64,000 nucleotides of DNA from Euleptes europaea (lineage: Eukaryota; Chordata; Lepidosauria; Squamata; Sphaerodactylidae): contig NC_079325.1 in the NCBI RefSeq assembly GCF_029931775.1, positions 36,258,461 through 36,322,460 of the forward strand. The letters run 5' to 3'. Under the pieces are notes generated by a model, which saw only the letters and a list, made by a program, of their open reading frames with translations, did not search any database and had not been told where the DNA came from. Both the position numbers and the translations under genes were made by a program. This document shows, piece after piece, positions 43,359-55,300 of this stretch (position 1 is its first letter; each line of letters opens with the position of its first letter).

Positions 43359-43812
43359 GCCAGCGTGGTATAATGGTTAAGAGTAGTGGACTCTAATCTG
43401 GTGAACCAAGTTTGATTCCCAACTCCTCCACATGAAGCCTGCTGGGTGACCTTGGGCTAGTCACAGTTCTCAGAACTCTCTCAGCCTCACCTTCCTCACA
43501 AGGTGTTTGTTGTGGGGAGAGAAAGGGATTGTTATGGGGAGGGGCTGTGGCTCAGTTTGTAAGCATCTGCTTGGCATGCAGAAGGTTCCAGGTTCAATCC
43601 CTGGCATCTCCAATTAAAGGGACTAGGCAGGTAGGTGATGTGAAAGACCTTAGCCTGAGACCCTGGAGAGCCACTGCCGGTCTGAGAAGACAATACTGAC
43701 TTCAATGGACCAATGGTCTGATTCAGTATAAGGCAGGTTCATGTGTTATTGTAAGCCACTTTGAGACTCTTTAAGGTAGAGAAAAGCGGGGCATAAAAAC
43801 CAACTCTTCTTA
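43359..43812 (+). repeat. Family-1 SINE interrupted by a family-2 SINE
   Basis: The family-1 parts are 43359-43530 and about 43746-43812. They join cleanly at ATTGT, which is present on both sides of the insert. The outer copy must be older than the inner one. Confidence 0.85.
43531..43745 (+). repeat. tRNA-derived SINE (family 2), full length
   Basis: It begins 'ggggaggggctgtggctcag', has the B-box-like GGTTCAATCC, 'ggtaggtgatgtgaaagacc', 'ctggagagccactgccgg' and ends 'gcaggttcatgtg'. It gives a good consensus for the decayed copies in this window. Confidence 0.9.
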
Positions 43813-44640
43813 AAGCAACAGTACCCAGATTGCTATAGTGACATAGCAACTACCAATTTTTCTTTAAAAGCTTGTCAAAAGCCTGGGGGAGGGGGTGGTG
43901 AGCCCAAGAGGGTGAAATAAATGAGAGAAAATAGTGTGCATTTGGGCAGGGAGATACAGATATCTGCCCCTTCCTCTCCACACAGCTGACAAGCCTGTTT
44001 TGACTCTATAATCTCAGAAAGAGGAGGTTATACAGGATGAGGAAAAGATGAATCACGTAGCTCTGGGGAACAAGGTTATGAGGATGGTCCAACCACGCTC
44101 ACATCCCACCTTGTTTGAGTGGCTGCTTCCACACAGTTTTTTTTTTGCAACCAAAGCCACTTATCCTTTGAAAACAAAGCATGCCAACAGGGAATGGGAA
44201 AAGGAGGGCCTTTGCTCTTGTCTTGCTAGGCTAAGACAGGCTTGTGTAGACATTTAGTGCCCTGTGTAGGCAAGGAACTCATGGTGGGGACCACTGGAGA
44301 GCAAGCATAGATTATAACATTGGGATAGTCTCGGGGCTGATCAAAACCATCTTGGTGACTGAGGAGCAGAATTGAAATTGAGCTGTGACCCTGACAGTTA
44401 AACAGGTTATGTGTATGCTTGAATATTGAGCCAGCACCAAATTTGGCAGAAAGTGTAGCATCCAGAACATTTTTTAAAACTTTTAAAATAAAGTTTCTTG
44501 TTCTGAAGGGTGGATGGGGCACCTTTTGACACTGTATGTCTTGGCTGAATTTCAAAAGGAGGACTAAAGGCTTTCCAGTGGTCAGCATGTTCAGATTGTT
44601 GGGCGGGGGGGAGGGAGAATAAAACAATATTCCCCATTGC
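43813..44640. other. Intergenic DNA, nothing recognised
   Basis: No gene or known repeat was recognised. Confidence 0.45.
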
Positions 44641-44651
44641 GGAAACACATG

Positions 44652-45040
44652 TAGCTGTCATACACTGAATCAGACCATGGGCAGTGGTGGACTGGGTCTA
44701 AAAATATTGGTTGCCAGGAGACTAAGGGGGCCCACCCACAACTATAAGGCTATCATTTAATTTTTATTAATTTTTATTTTTAACATATTGTCTAATATTT
44801 AAGGGGGTCCACTCCATCAGGGATCCACAGGGCCCACTTGCCATTGGGCAAGCTAACACAATGCCCAGTCCGCCACTGACCATGGGTCCATCAGATTCAG
44901 ACTGGCAGCAGCTCCCCAGAGCTTCAGGCTATCTTTCATCTCACCTACTACCTGATCTTTTTAACTGGATATGATGGAGATTGAAGCTGGGACCTGTGTT
45001 CCAAGCAGATGAGCGACCACTGAGCCACAGCCCCTCCCCC
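44652..45040 (-). repeat. Family-2 SINE interrupted by a hAT-type element
   Basis: The minus-strand SINE reads 'cactgagccacagcccctcc' at its right end and 'acactgaatcagaccatggg' at its left. It is split at 44682-44878. Confidence 0.85.
44682..44878. mobile_element. Non-autonomous hAT-type element, 197 bp
   Basis: Ends CAGTGGTGGACTGGG and CCCAGTCCGCCACTG form a TIR with one mismatch. They are flanked by the exact 8-bp duplication ACCATGGG at 44674-44681 and 44879-44886. The inside is AT-rich with no coding capacity. Confidence 0.92.
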
Positions 45041-45224
45041 ATTTATTATTTCCACAATGCCATGAAAGCGTGTCACTTTACAGACTGCAAAAATAAAGGT
45101 CTCTGCAAAGAGAAGGTTGCAATTAGATGATGCAAAGGAGGGATACACAGGTGTGTGCGCATGTGGCTTCCCTATAGAGACAGCACCTCTTTGCACAATT
45201 CTGTGCAGGAAATGTGTGTGTAAA

Positions 45225-45590
45225 GGACAGCCGGATACTTCGCAGGATGGGGACCACTAAGAAGTTGTTACTGGATGAGCGCAATGCTCTTTGAGGGGTG
45301 TATCGGGAGAGGCGGTCCCATAGTTATGATGGCCCCAGACCGTTTAGGGCTTTAAAGGTCAGCACCAAGACCTTAAACCTGATCCGGTACTCAACCTGGA
45401 GCCAGCGCAGCTGGTGGAGCACCGGCTGAACATGGGGTCCCTGTGAGGACTCTCGCCTCTGCATACTGTGGACCAGTTTACTTTTCTGGAGCAGCCTTAA
45501 GGGCAGCTCAGTATAGAGTGAGTTGCAGTAGTCTAGCCTGGAGGTGACTGTTGCATGGATCACTGCAGCTAGGTCAGGACAGGTAGGGCA
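45225..45590 (-). mobile_element. L2-type LINE reverse transcriptase fragment
   Basis: The minus strand at 45563-45324 encodes VTSRLDYCNSLYTELPLR, a QLRWLQVEYRIRFKVLVLTF segment and KALNGLGP, typical of L2/CR1-group reverse transcriptase C-termini. It is 5' truncated and broken. Confidence 0.85.
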
Positions 45591-46314
45591 TCAACTGCTT
45601 AGCCTGACAAAGATGGAAAAATGCCAACCTGTGTGTGTGTGTGTACATATACAGAGAGAAGAACGAATAAACTAGTGTGTTTGTTTCAGTGTATGAAGTC
45701 CATGCTTGATTCAAGGGGAAAGGTAAGGAGCCCCTTAAGGAATCCTGGCCCCCCTGGTAGCAGCGGAAGGTAAGGGGCTGGACTCTCCCTACTTCCAGCA
45801 ACAGGGTCACTTGCTAAAGCAGGTGTTTGCTAAACCCCAGATTATCCTTCACAGGTGGCAGCGTTCTTCTGCGACTACAGGGCAGGAAAGGGAATGAAAG
45901 CTCTGCCGACACATGGGCATCTGGGCCCCTGTATCCATGCACTGAGAGTATTCAACTCGAGCGCCTCAGCGATTCATTCCCAAGACAGGAGGAGCTGGAG
46001 CTCAGCTGCCGGAATGGCACTCTGAGCGTCCTCAGAGACGCTCTCCTCCTTACCCTTCCAAGGGACTCTGGGGCTGAGCCCCGTGGAAGCCGGCCACCGG
46101 GGTAGAGGAGCGTGGTTAGGCGCTGCTTGGTCCTCCTTCGCTCTCCCCCGCCCCGTCTAGCTGTAGGAAAGGAAGGAAGGAAGGAGGAACTTGCACGGCT
46201 GAGGGGGGGGGGGCGTCCCAGGCAAAGCCCTGCGTTTCCAAGCAGCCGCCTCGTCTGAGTCCCGTCTGGGCGGCCGCTGTGTAGGGGAGCGCCGCGCTTC
46301 GTGCCCGCCCGTCC

Positions 46315-46374
46315 ATGTTCTGGAAGAATGAGACTTCTGCCCCTCAGCCCGAGGGCGAGCAGCCGCGGACCAAG
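46315..46374 (+). CDS. LHX6: LHX6 alternative first exon 1a
   Basis: ATG at 46315, 20 codons ([16 protein letters not shown] and four more), donor GTGAGG. It resembles the N-terminus MYWK- of a known mammalian LHX6 isoform. It joins in frame to 47743. Confidence 0.75.
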
Positions 46375-49300
46375 GTGAGGCCAGGGGGAGGGAAGCAGAG
46401 GTGCCCCCCCGCACTATGCAAACTCTGCCCGGCAGTCTAGAAGGGAGAGGGGGCAGGAGGGTGCTTCCGCCCCGGTAGGGGGAGAACCGGGTCTCCATCC
46501 TCCAAGTAAGGATGCCGTCAGTTTGCCTCTTCTTCACTTTCATGGGGGGGGGGGGAGATCGCACCCCCTCCTGTCGGGACAAAGATCTAAGAAGGATGGG
46601 GCTGAAGACTTTCGGAGGGCTCTTGGGGGCGGCCCTCCCTGTGCCCAGATGGGCCCCCATCCCCAGAATGAAGGTGTCTGTTTGCCGCGGGGTGGGTGGG
46701 TAGACAGACTCCTCTTTTTCTTCTTGTTCAATTTCCTGCATTTTCGAGTGGGGTGGGGGGAAGACACTCCTAGCAGTGTGCATTGGGGGGACGGTATTAA
46801 GAGAGTCCTCATTTTGCCGCTGTCCGGGGGGGGGGCTGTCCTGTACAGCTGATTCTTGGTTGTGCCTGTGGGTTTACTAAGAATCGCTGGGGGGGATGCT
46901 TTTCACAGGTAGGGGAGACATGAACCCCCCCCCCCAGGTTTCCTGCCCTTTGAGGGATCTTCTCGGTTATTGCTTGTGCAGCGTTGATGGATGGTGGAGC
47001 AATTAGGGGAAATGTGGAGGGGGGGGGAGAGACGCGTGGAATAAGTTTTGCGGAGGGCCTTGGTTGACGTGGGGGGGTCTAAGAGCTGGTTTTGTGGGGG
47101 GGGGGGTAGGAGGAGGAATTGCGGCGGGGAGGGGGAGGGGAAGGCTGGTAGCCGCTAATTGCTGCCGCTGGCGGCCCAACCGACGGCAGCTGATTGACAG
47201 GCGGCGCCTCTCCGGCCGGGCAGCGGGGCTAATTGCAGGTGCTTCGGGGCGGCGACGTCGGAGGAGGCGGACGAAGCGGCAGCGCCGCGCTTGCCTCGAG
47301 AGCCGCTTCCCCAGCCGCCTCCCCCTCCTCCTCCGCGCTCCCCCCGCCCCTCCACCGCTACCTTCCGCGGGTTCGCATTTTTTTTTTGATCGACGCCGTT
47401 TCTATGGCCACTACAAAGTTGGGGTTTATTGTTTGGACGCGGCTTATATAGGGGGGGCTGGAGCCCCGCAGATAGAGCCCCGCGCGGCTGCCAGCGCTGC
47501 AGCCTCCCGTCCGTGGCGGTCCGGTTCCTCTGCGCTCCGCGGCAATGGTAAGCCTTCGACGGGGAGGACGGGGCTGGGGGAGGACGGGGCTGGGGGAGGA
47601 CGGGGCTGGGGGAGGACTCGAAAAGCGGGAACTGCCGTGCAAAAGAAGGGCTCCCGGCCCTGCCAGCTCCGGGTCCCCCACCCACTCACCCGGAGTGCAT
47701 CCCCGTCGGTCTGATGCCCGAGTCCCTCTTTCTCTGCGGCAGGCCCAGCCGGACGGGGAGGCGCTGCCGGGCGCCCTGGAGAAGGAAGAGGCGCGCTCGG
47801 GAGCCAGCACGCCGTCCACGCCGTCGGTCTGCTCCCCGCCGTCCTCGGCGTCCTCCTCCCTCCCGTCGGGGACCAAGAACATCTGCTCCAGCTGCGGCCT
47901 GGAGATCTTGGACCGGTACCTGCTCAAGGTGAGCCGCGCTGGGGAGGGAGGAAGGGAGACGGGCCGGGGCTCCGCCGAGCCGACCGAGGGGAGCCTTCCC
48001 TCGCCTTATCTGCCTTCCTTCTGCCGGCAGGTGAACAACCTCACCTGGCACGTCCGCTGCCTCGAATGCTCTGTGTGCCGGACCTCCCTCCGCCAGCAGA
48101 ACAGCTGCTACGTGAAGAACAAAGAGATCTTCTGCAAAATGGACTACTTCAGGTAAGGGAGCTCCGTCGAGCCGGGAAAGGGCTTCTGTCGGATCTGCAG
48201 CTGCTGGGCTGGAGCACCGCAAACCCCCCGGAGCCTTGACTCCAGACAGAGTTGCATCCAGGTGGGCAAGGTGTATTCTGGAGACACGGGTCCCTCTGGG
48301 ATTCTTTCTCCTCTTCTCTAGAGTTTTATGTAGCATCCCCAGGTTATGATCTCAAGATATTGGCTGGATATTAACTAGTGCTCAGACACGGGTTGCAATG
48401 GAATGTGTGAACAAGACTTAGCGGTTCCGCAGCGGGAAAGTATCCTCCCCACTTTTGTTTTCAGACGCTTGCAAAGGACATGCGGGCTCGCTTCGGTTTT
48501 GCCACCGCAATGCTGCTGCTGATAAATCCTGATTAATCCAGAATAAAACGGATTAAAATCTTTTTACGGGCATCCTAAATTTAACTCCTCCCTGTAGGGA
48601 GTTTTGCAGGGAGAAGTCGCCTCCCCGACGGGCTCGCTGGCCGTTGAAAGCTTGGCAGAGGCACAGGCTTGCGGAGAATTTTAATTTGATTTTTAGTAAA
48701 ATGGTTGTAATTTAGTGTGAAGGCGGCTAACGGGCCTTTCTTTAGGGCCAGCCCCACACTCTGCAACTGGGTGCCTTTAGGGGCTGACCCTGTCTACACC
48801 TCTGTTTTCAAAACCGCCTAAACCTCTGTTTTTGGAGCGGGAGATGCGCGGGGTTCGGGACGCCCAGGCTGGGGCTTAGATGGGGGGGGCAAGAAGGGGG
48901 GGCAAGAAGGGGAGGGTCCCGAGTTGTTCCGAGAAGCTGGCGAGCCTACCGGGACCAGTTTCGTTGAAGAGGCCTCATCCGGCTCTTTGGGGCAACCGTT
49001 GGCCAAGGAGGTCAGTTCGCAGCCGGGCCGGTTCCCAGCTGGGAGGACTGGTCGGATGCACCGCGGCGGCTTCTCTGGATCGGGACCGGCCCCTCGCAGC
49101 GCCTGGATCCCGGTTCCTATCAGGCGGGAAACGGATTTCGTTGGAGGGCTGGAGCGACTGCCGCGAACTCTCCCGGGACGGGACGGACGTATCAAGAGGC
49201 ACCCGTCTGCAGCTCCGGCGTCCCGTGTGAACGCGCGACCCGGGTTTGGGCACCACTCCTGAAGAAGCGCGACCCTACCGCGTTTGGCCCACCCGAGGGG

Positions 49301-52300
49301 ACGCTGGGAGGCCTGGGAAAGGACACAGGCCGCCATTCGCCTTTGGGACACTGGCCCTTGGGAGTTTGCCACCCGTCTCCCCGGCCTGGTTTCAAGCGCC
49401 GCGACGGCTCGTGGACGGGACGCGGTGCCGCCCCGCTGGGCGAAGCGGGATCGAGCGCAGCCTCTGGCTTGGCAGCCCGGGGCCGCGATTGCCAAGCCAG
49501 GCTCTTCGGAGGAAGCCGGGACACCCACGAATTAACCGAGGGGAGACGGTCGTCGGAAAACGCTACGGACGCGACGCGACGGGGGAAACCCAACTCTTCG
49601 GAAGGATTCCGGGCACTCGGAGAGTCGGGGGAAGCAGCGAGGGCGGGGAATTATTACCATTATTATTAAGCACTAGTGTGTGTTTGGAGGGCTGCTGTTT
49701 TGGATTTCTTGCGCATCTGCATCCTCCACCGGTAAAGTGACGGGCGAAATGACCTGTCCTCTTTCCGACCCCCGACAACCCCCCCCCGCGACACTTTCGG
49801 CCTGAAATTAAAAGGGGGGGGGGATGGGGTTGAACTCGCTTTCGGGGGAGGGGAGAGCTGGCCAGAAGTGTTCGCGCCCTCGGGTAACGCCGGCTCCTGG
49901 ACGCGCGGCCGGCCTCCTCTGCCGTCGGTTCTTTGGAGGCGCCCGACGGTGCCGCGGCCCCCGGGCTCGCCTCCTCCCGCCGCGACTTCCGCCGTCGGAA
50001 GTTGAGGCCGGGATGGGCGGCCGGCCTCCGGACGAGTCTTGGGGCTGGCTTGGCAGCGCCGCCCTGGGCGGCTCTCTGCCCTGGCGCGGGGAGAGGAGGG
50101 AGCCGTGCGCCGCCTTTCCTCGACGGAAACGCCAGGACCCCCCTCCGCCCTTTCCTGGCCCGTTTCGTGGCTTCCGAGTTTGGGGAGGGTCGGGTGGAAG
50201 CCCTCCTTCTGGGGTCCGGCTGGGGCGGGAAAGGTTCTGGCGCAGCCGGGCCGGTCTCGCCCGAGTTTTGCCCCCGAAGCTGGAGGGGCCCTTCCGGCTG
50301 CTCTCTCGAAAGCAAACCGATCTCCGAAGCCCGGGCTCCTTGGACAGCCATGCTCTTTACCCACGAGGAGCTGTGGCTCGGGCTCGCTGGGACCGAACTC
50401 CTCCGGACCTGAAGATTTGTCTCGCTCCGAAAACGACGCGACGCCCCGCGGAGGCTCCCCAAACGTGCAAGAACTCGTTCGGGGAAGGGGGTGGGGGGAG
50501 ATGCAGCTGGGAAGACGGCCCGGAGCGCTGCCCCCGACCCTTCGGCAAAGGCCCTTCGTGGGGAGCCTGCACGCCGGCTTGAATCCGAAGCGGCTCCCGT
50601 TTGCGTTGACACTACGCAGCGGCTCTGGTTTCAAAACTCATCCCGGCCCAGAGAAGACCCGGAGGGAGGCCGCTGACCCTTTCCAAGAAGCCCGGCCGCG
50701 GAAAGGATCCGACGGGGCGGGCTGCTTGGCTTCCCCGCGGGTCCCGGCCAGGCCAGACTCCTTCGCCGGACTGGGCCGAGGGCCGGAGCCGGGGCGGCCG
50801 GGATCAGAGAGCGGGTCCGTCGGGGCTGGTGCAGCAATGCCCGTCTCTGCGCAGAGAAGCCCTCGGCGGCGGCGTCGGAGGCAGCAGCCGCGGGGCTTGC
50901 GGCTCTTGCCCGCCCAGCATCGGGCCCTTGAAGGCAGCTCGGCCGCTCTGCTTCCCGCTGCGCGGCGCAGAGAGGCAAAGGCCCGGCCGCCCTTCTCCGA
51001 CGGAGCCGTTGCCAGTCTGGCGATTAATCGTTAATTGATCGTTCTAATCAATCCATTGAAACGGGGAGGGGCCGGGGCTCAGCGGCAGAGCCTCTGCTTG
51101 GCAGGCAGAAGGCCCCAGGTTCAATCCCCGGCAGGGACTAGGCAGGCAGGGGATGCGGGAGACCCCTGCCGGAGACCCTGGAGAGCCGCTGCCGGTGTGA
51201 GTAGACAATACTGACCTGGATGGACCCAGGGTCTGATTCAGTAGAAGGCAGCTTCGTGTGTCCATGGGATGTCTGGAGCGGAATTCCGCGGCGGAGACGG
51301 GCCGGTTCCCAGCGGGGTTTGGCGAGCGCGGCGCCCCGGGAGGAACCGGGGGGGGGGGGCCGAGCGAGGACGCTCCGTCTCTGCCTCCTGGCCTCTGGGC
51401 TCCGTCGGGAGGGGTCCGATCTCCTGGGACCCAAGAAAGCCCGCCCGGACGCTGCGGATGCAGAAAGGTGTGAAACACCCCAGCGACCGTTCTGCTGGCG
51501 GGATGTCGAGGTCAACAGAGAGTAGACCCCCCGCCCCGTGTCTCACCCCCCCCCCCGGCAGCAGATCCACGATTCCCGGGTTGACCTCTCCTGCCTGCCA
51601 GGTCTCCCAGGGCAGGTGGAAGGTTTGCTGCGGGCTTCGCCTGACCCAGGGGACGCGGGCTGTGCGGAGGCAGCGGGACCCCGGCCGGCCGATGGCCCCA
51701 GCCTGCCTCGACTGCGCCCAGGCCGTCGGGCCGAAGAGCTCGCATCTTGCGGGAAAGGGCTCTGTTCTCATGCGCCCTTTTATAAACCCGCACGTTGAAG
51801 AGACGGGGGGGGGGGGTAGGAATACAGTCCCTTGCCCTAAGCATTTTAGATGTTATGAAGCCCATTTCTAATTTCGTGTCGGTTGTTGAGCGCGCATACG
51901 TCCAGCGCGGTTATTCCTATTTTGCCTGGCTCTTTGGCCAGTCACGTCTCCCAAAGTCCCTAATTCTACACGACCTGCACATCCATATCACACAAGTACC
52001 CACTGTATGTGCCCCGTTTTCTTTTCTTTTTCAATGTGTGACAGCCGGCTCTGTTTCCCTCAATTAATGTTGTCCTTAAACACTCACACAAAGAGCCCCA
52101 GGATACCTGGAAGGTGAAGCTACTGAGGCTTCTTACCTGGCTCCTCCATCTAATCTATTTGGCAATGTTTTATATGGACGAGCCACCCTCGTCTGTTCCC
52201 ATGCCTTAGAACGGACAACCCAATCTAGTAGTTTAAAAAGGGATATGTAGGTGTGTGTGTGTGTGTATATTTATATATAAATAATCAGTGCTTGCCAAAC

Positions 52301-55300
52301 TTCCCCAAACCTACTCAATACTAACAAGTTTATCCAGAGGCAGCTCCCAGGTACCTTCCTTTGAACCTGTGGTGGCACAGCTGCCGCATGCCATGGACAT
52401 TATGTTCCAGTCCCGTTTAATTTGACATTTCCTTGTTCACAGGCAATCCCAAAGAGATGGCTTGTTGCTCTAACTTAGCTTTCCCTTCATTGTCTTCACA
52501 TCATTCAGATCTCCCCATTCCTACCACAATTAAAAATTACAGTGGTTAGATGCGACAACTTTCTGGATTTTCACGTGAGAGGAGATGGGACGTTTGCCAA
52601 GGGCTACCAATGGGATGCCAGGATGGTGCTGATAAAACAGACACCTGAAGTTTTCCAAGAAGCATGAATAAATGGTTCAGTGCTGATCTCGTACCAACCT
52701 GCAACCGTTTTCCCCCTCATGCTTCTCACAACTTTGTGGGGTTTCCAGAGGATTCATTTGTCTCTCTCCCATAAATAGTTTTTCTATCACCTGATTGGTT
52801 CTGGGGCGGAAAGAGAGAAATAAAAATTGAAACAAAGAATAAAGAGAAGACAATGGGAAGCATCGTGGGTTTGTGGGGCATGTGTAGGTTTAATACAAAT
52901 TAAAGTTTGATATGGGCCTTTGATACCCTGGTGGTGACAAAAAGACTTGTACAAGATCAGTTAGAAGAGATGTTGGGCCAAATGCAGGTTGATCATGTTT
53001 ATTGAGCATGCAAAGTCTCTAGTTACTTAAAAAAATTTACTGGTTGGATCAGGGAAAGGTTACTAAATCTCTACAAAGAGAAGCAGAATCTATAAGTGCC
53101 TGCAGCTGTTTTGAGTAAATGCTTTATGTTTACAGGGTGCGGAAGCTGATTTATAATAAACTTAAAGGCAGTGTTCGATTATATTCTGCGCAGTGTTGCA
53201 AAATGCTTTAACAGTCCCTCCCCTTCAATTTGTTGCTGTATTGTCTAGAGAATCTGAAGTGGGTAATGGCATTCTGGCTTCCCTGGAATTGGGGGTATTT
53301 GGGTCCTTTAAACTGTCAACTCATTAGAGATTTTTTAAAATTAGTCTGTCTTTTAATTGGTTACATTTACATAAATGTGCGCCTTGCTTTGAAAATGGTA
53401 TATATTTAGAGGAGGAAGGTTAAGAACTTATCCTGAGAGGTATCCATGAAAGCCGCCACTGTGTGTTGGAGAATCACCACCACCTGCTTTTTCATGGGCT
53501 TTTAACAGCGATGCGGCAGAGCTTTGCGTGCACAATTTTACAGGCACCTTGGCACTGATTTTGCCTGCAAACCGTCCATCTCAACAGCTCGTGGCCCTTT
53601 TTGCTAGTGGGAAAGTCATGGTGTAGATCCATCTGGAAAAATGAAACATCAGTTAGCTTTAGTCGCAAACTGAGTTTGGTACCAATGTGAAGGCACTGGC
53701 ATGGCCAAACAGCCTGCAATCAAAGGGCAATTAAAAAAAATTAGCACTATTTTGGGCACATGCGAATTGTGCTAATGAGATATAGGGAGCAGTCGGAAGT
53801 GATTTTAAAAGGGAAAGAACATCTTAGCCAATGTAGGTAGATTACGTTATAATTGTAGATTTGGGAAATGGGGGGAGGTGATAAAATGAGGCATCGTGCG
53901 TGAAATTGGCCACAGTTGGATGTGTAAGGTAGATGTATTTGAACCAGATCAAATCCATCCATGTTTGCCGCTGGGATGTCACCTCTTGTGTCATGGAGAG
54001 TGCTGGAGAGAACTGGAGGGAAGGGAAGCCTCTGGCAGCTTGCAGGGGTCAGCCTTGTTTAAAAATACAATTCAAATATATCTTCATTACATTCACCTAA
54101 TATTAACATATCATAGCCCCCCCCCCCTTAAAAATGGAGAATGCCTGGAAGGAAGTCCAACCCTTGGTGCTGAAAACACTTTCTCTGGCCTGGCCTCGGA
54201 AGTGTGTGAGCTGATAGTGGATTAGTCCTTACTGGGGAGGAAAAAGCACCAGGCACATGCTCAGAGCAGCCCTTACCTTCTTGTGCATGTTCTCTTCATG
54301 TTCCAGATTAAGCTCTGGCAGTAAAAAAAAAATAACAACAGTTTTGAGGCTTGACTCCCCCTCATTTAAATTTGAATTGCTTCAATTAAACCCATCCTGA
54401 TTGCAGGGGTGCAAACTTGAGGACAGTATTTAAACCAAGCTGGATGCAGAGCATTTTGGTTGAGATAAATCCCTGGGACAAAAATTGTAGTGTGGGGGTG
54501 GTAGCGGTAGCAGTGTGATTTGGCCACACAAGATCTTGCATGTAGTTTCCCTGTGCTGTGTTCTTCAAATTTGCTTTGGCCAGCAGTATTCACCCTCTTT
54601 ACATACGGCTCTTAAACAGAGGTGAATTTGCATGTCCATTAAAAACAAAGACTCTAGTTCCCATTTGTTCCTCTTGATAAACATCAGTATTAATTATTTT
54701 GTTTCTGCAACATCTAATTGAATTCGGTTGGTATTTCATGAGACCCAATTTTGACTTTGTTTTTGTTAATTAACTTTTTTTAAAAGTTATATGCTGCTCT
54801 GTCCAAACAACGTATGTTTGGTAGGCATTTATATCAATATATATTATATCAATATGTGTGTGTAAAGTGCCGTCAAGTCACAGCCAACTTATAGTGACCC
54901 CTTATGGGGTTTTCAAGGCAAGAGACTAACAGAGGTGGTTTGCCAGTGCCTTCATCTATCTATCCTTGATATATGTGTGGTGTGTATATATCAATATATA
55001 TACTCTTTAATTATGTCTGTTTAGCTACATGTGCTATTATTTTTGATACTTCATTGTATTCAGCATAGGTTTTTGTTTTGTATTTGCTATGTCCAAACAG
55101 GCAGCTAAGAGCCATATGAAAATAAGATTGTATGAGTACAATTCAGTGAGCAAAAACGACCTTATAGTTAGAAGGAAAGGCCATCCTTATTTGTTTTTTG
55201 TTTTGTTTTTTAAGTATTTGAAATGAAAGAGAAAATATTTCACAACAATGCCTTCTATGCTTGTCCTCATTGGTTATAAATTTGCCCTTGCTGATTGATT

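Larger units (their letters stand above)
45830..51860. promoter_or_regulatory. LHX6: LHX6 CpG-island domain
   Basis: About 6 kb is GC- and CpG-rich, with many G homopolymers. It covers both LHX6 first exons, the first LIM exons and about 3.7 kb of the following intron. Such wide islands are common at developmental transcription-factor genes under Polycomb control. Both strands carry long stop-free frames here; with CpG-rich codon content and no conserved domain these are chance frames. Confidence 0.75.

Noticed and set aside
47545-48156. A continuous 203-codon frame reading through LHX6 exon 1b, exons 2 and 3 and the introns between them
   Set aside because: The introns are short and happen to lack stops in this frame, but the GT/AG sites and the homologous protein show that they are removed.
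46157-48336. Long frames antisense to the LHX6 exons
   Set aside because: They are shadows of GC-rich coding and promoter sequence; the sense strand has the conserved LIM exons with correct splice sites.
49563-51034. Overlapping frames of more than 300 codons on both strands
   Set aside because: CpG-island DNA with few stop codons. The predicted proteins are Arg/Pro/Gly/Ala-rich, overlap one another on opposite strands and match no known family.
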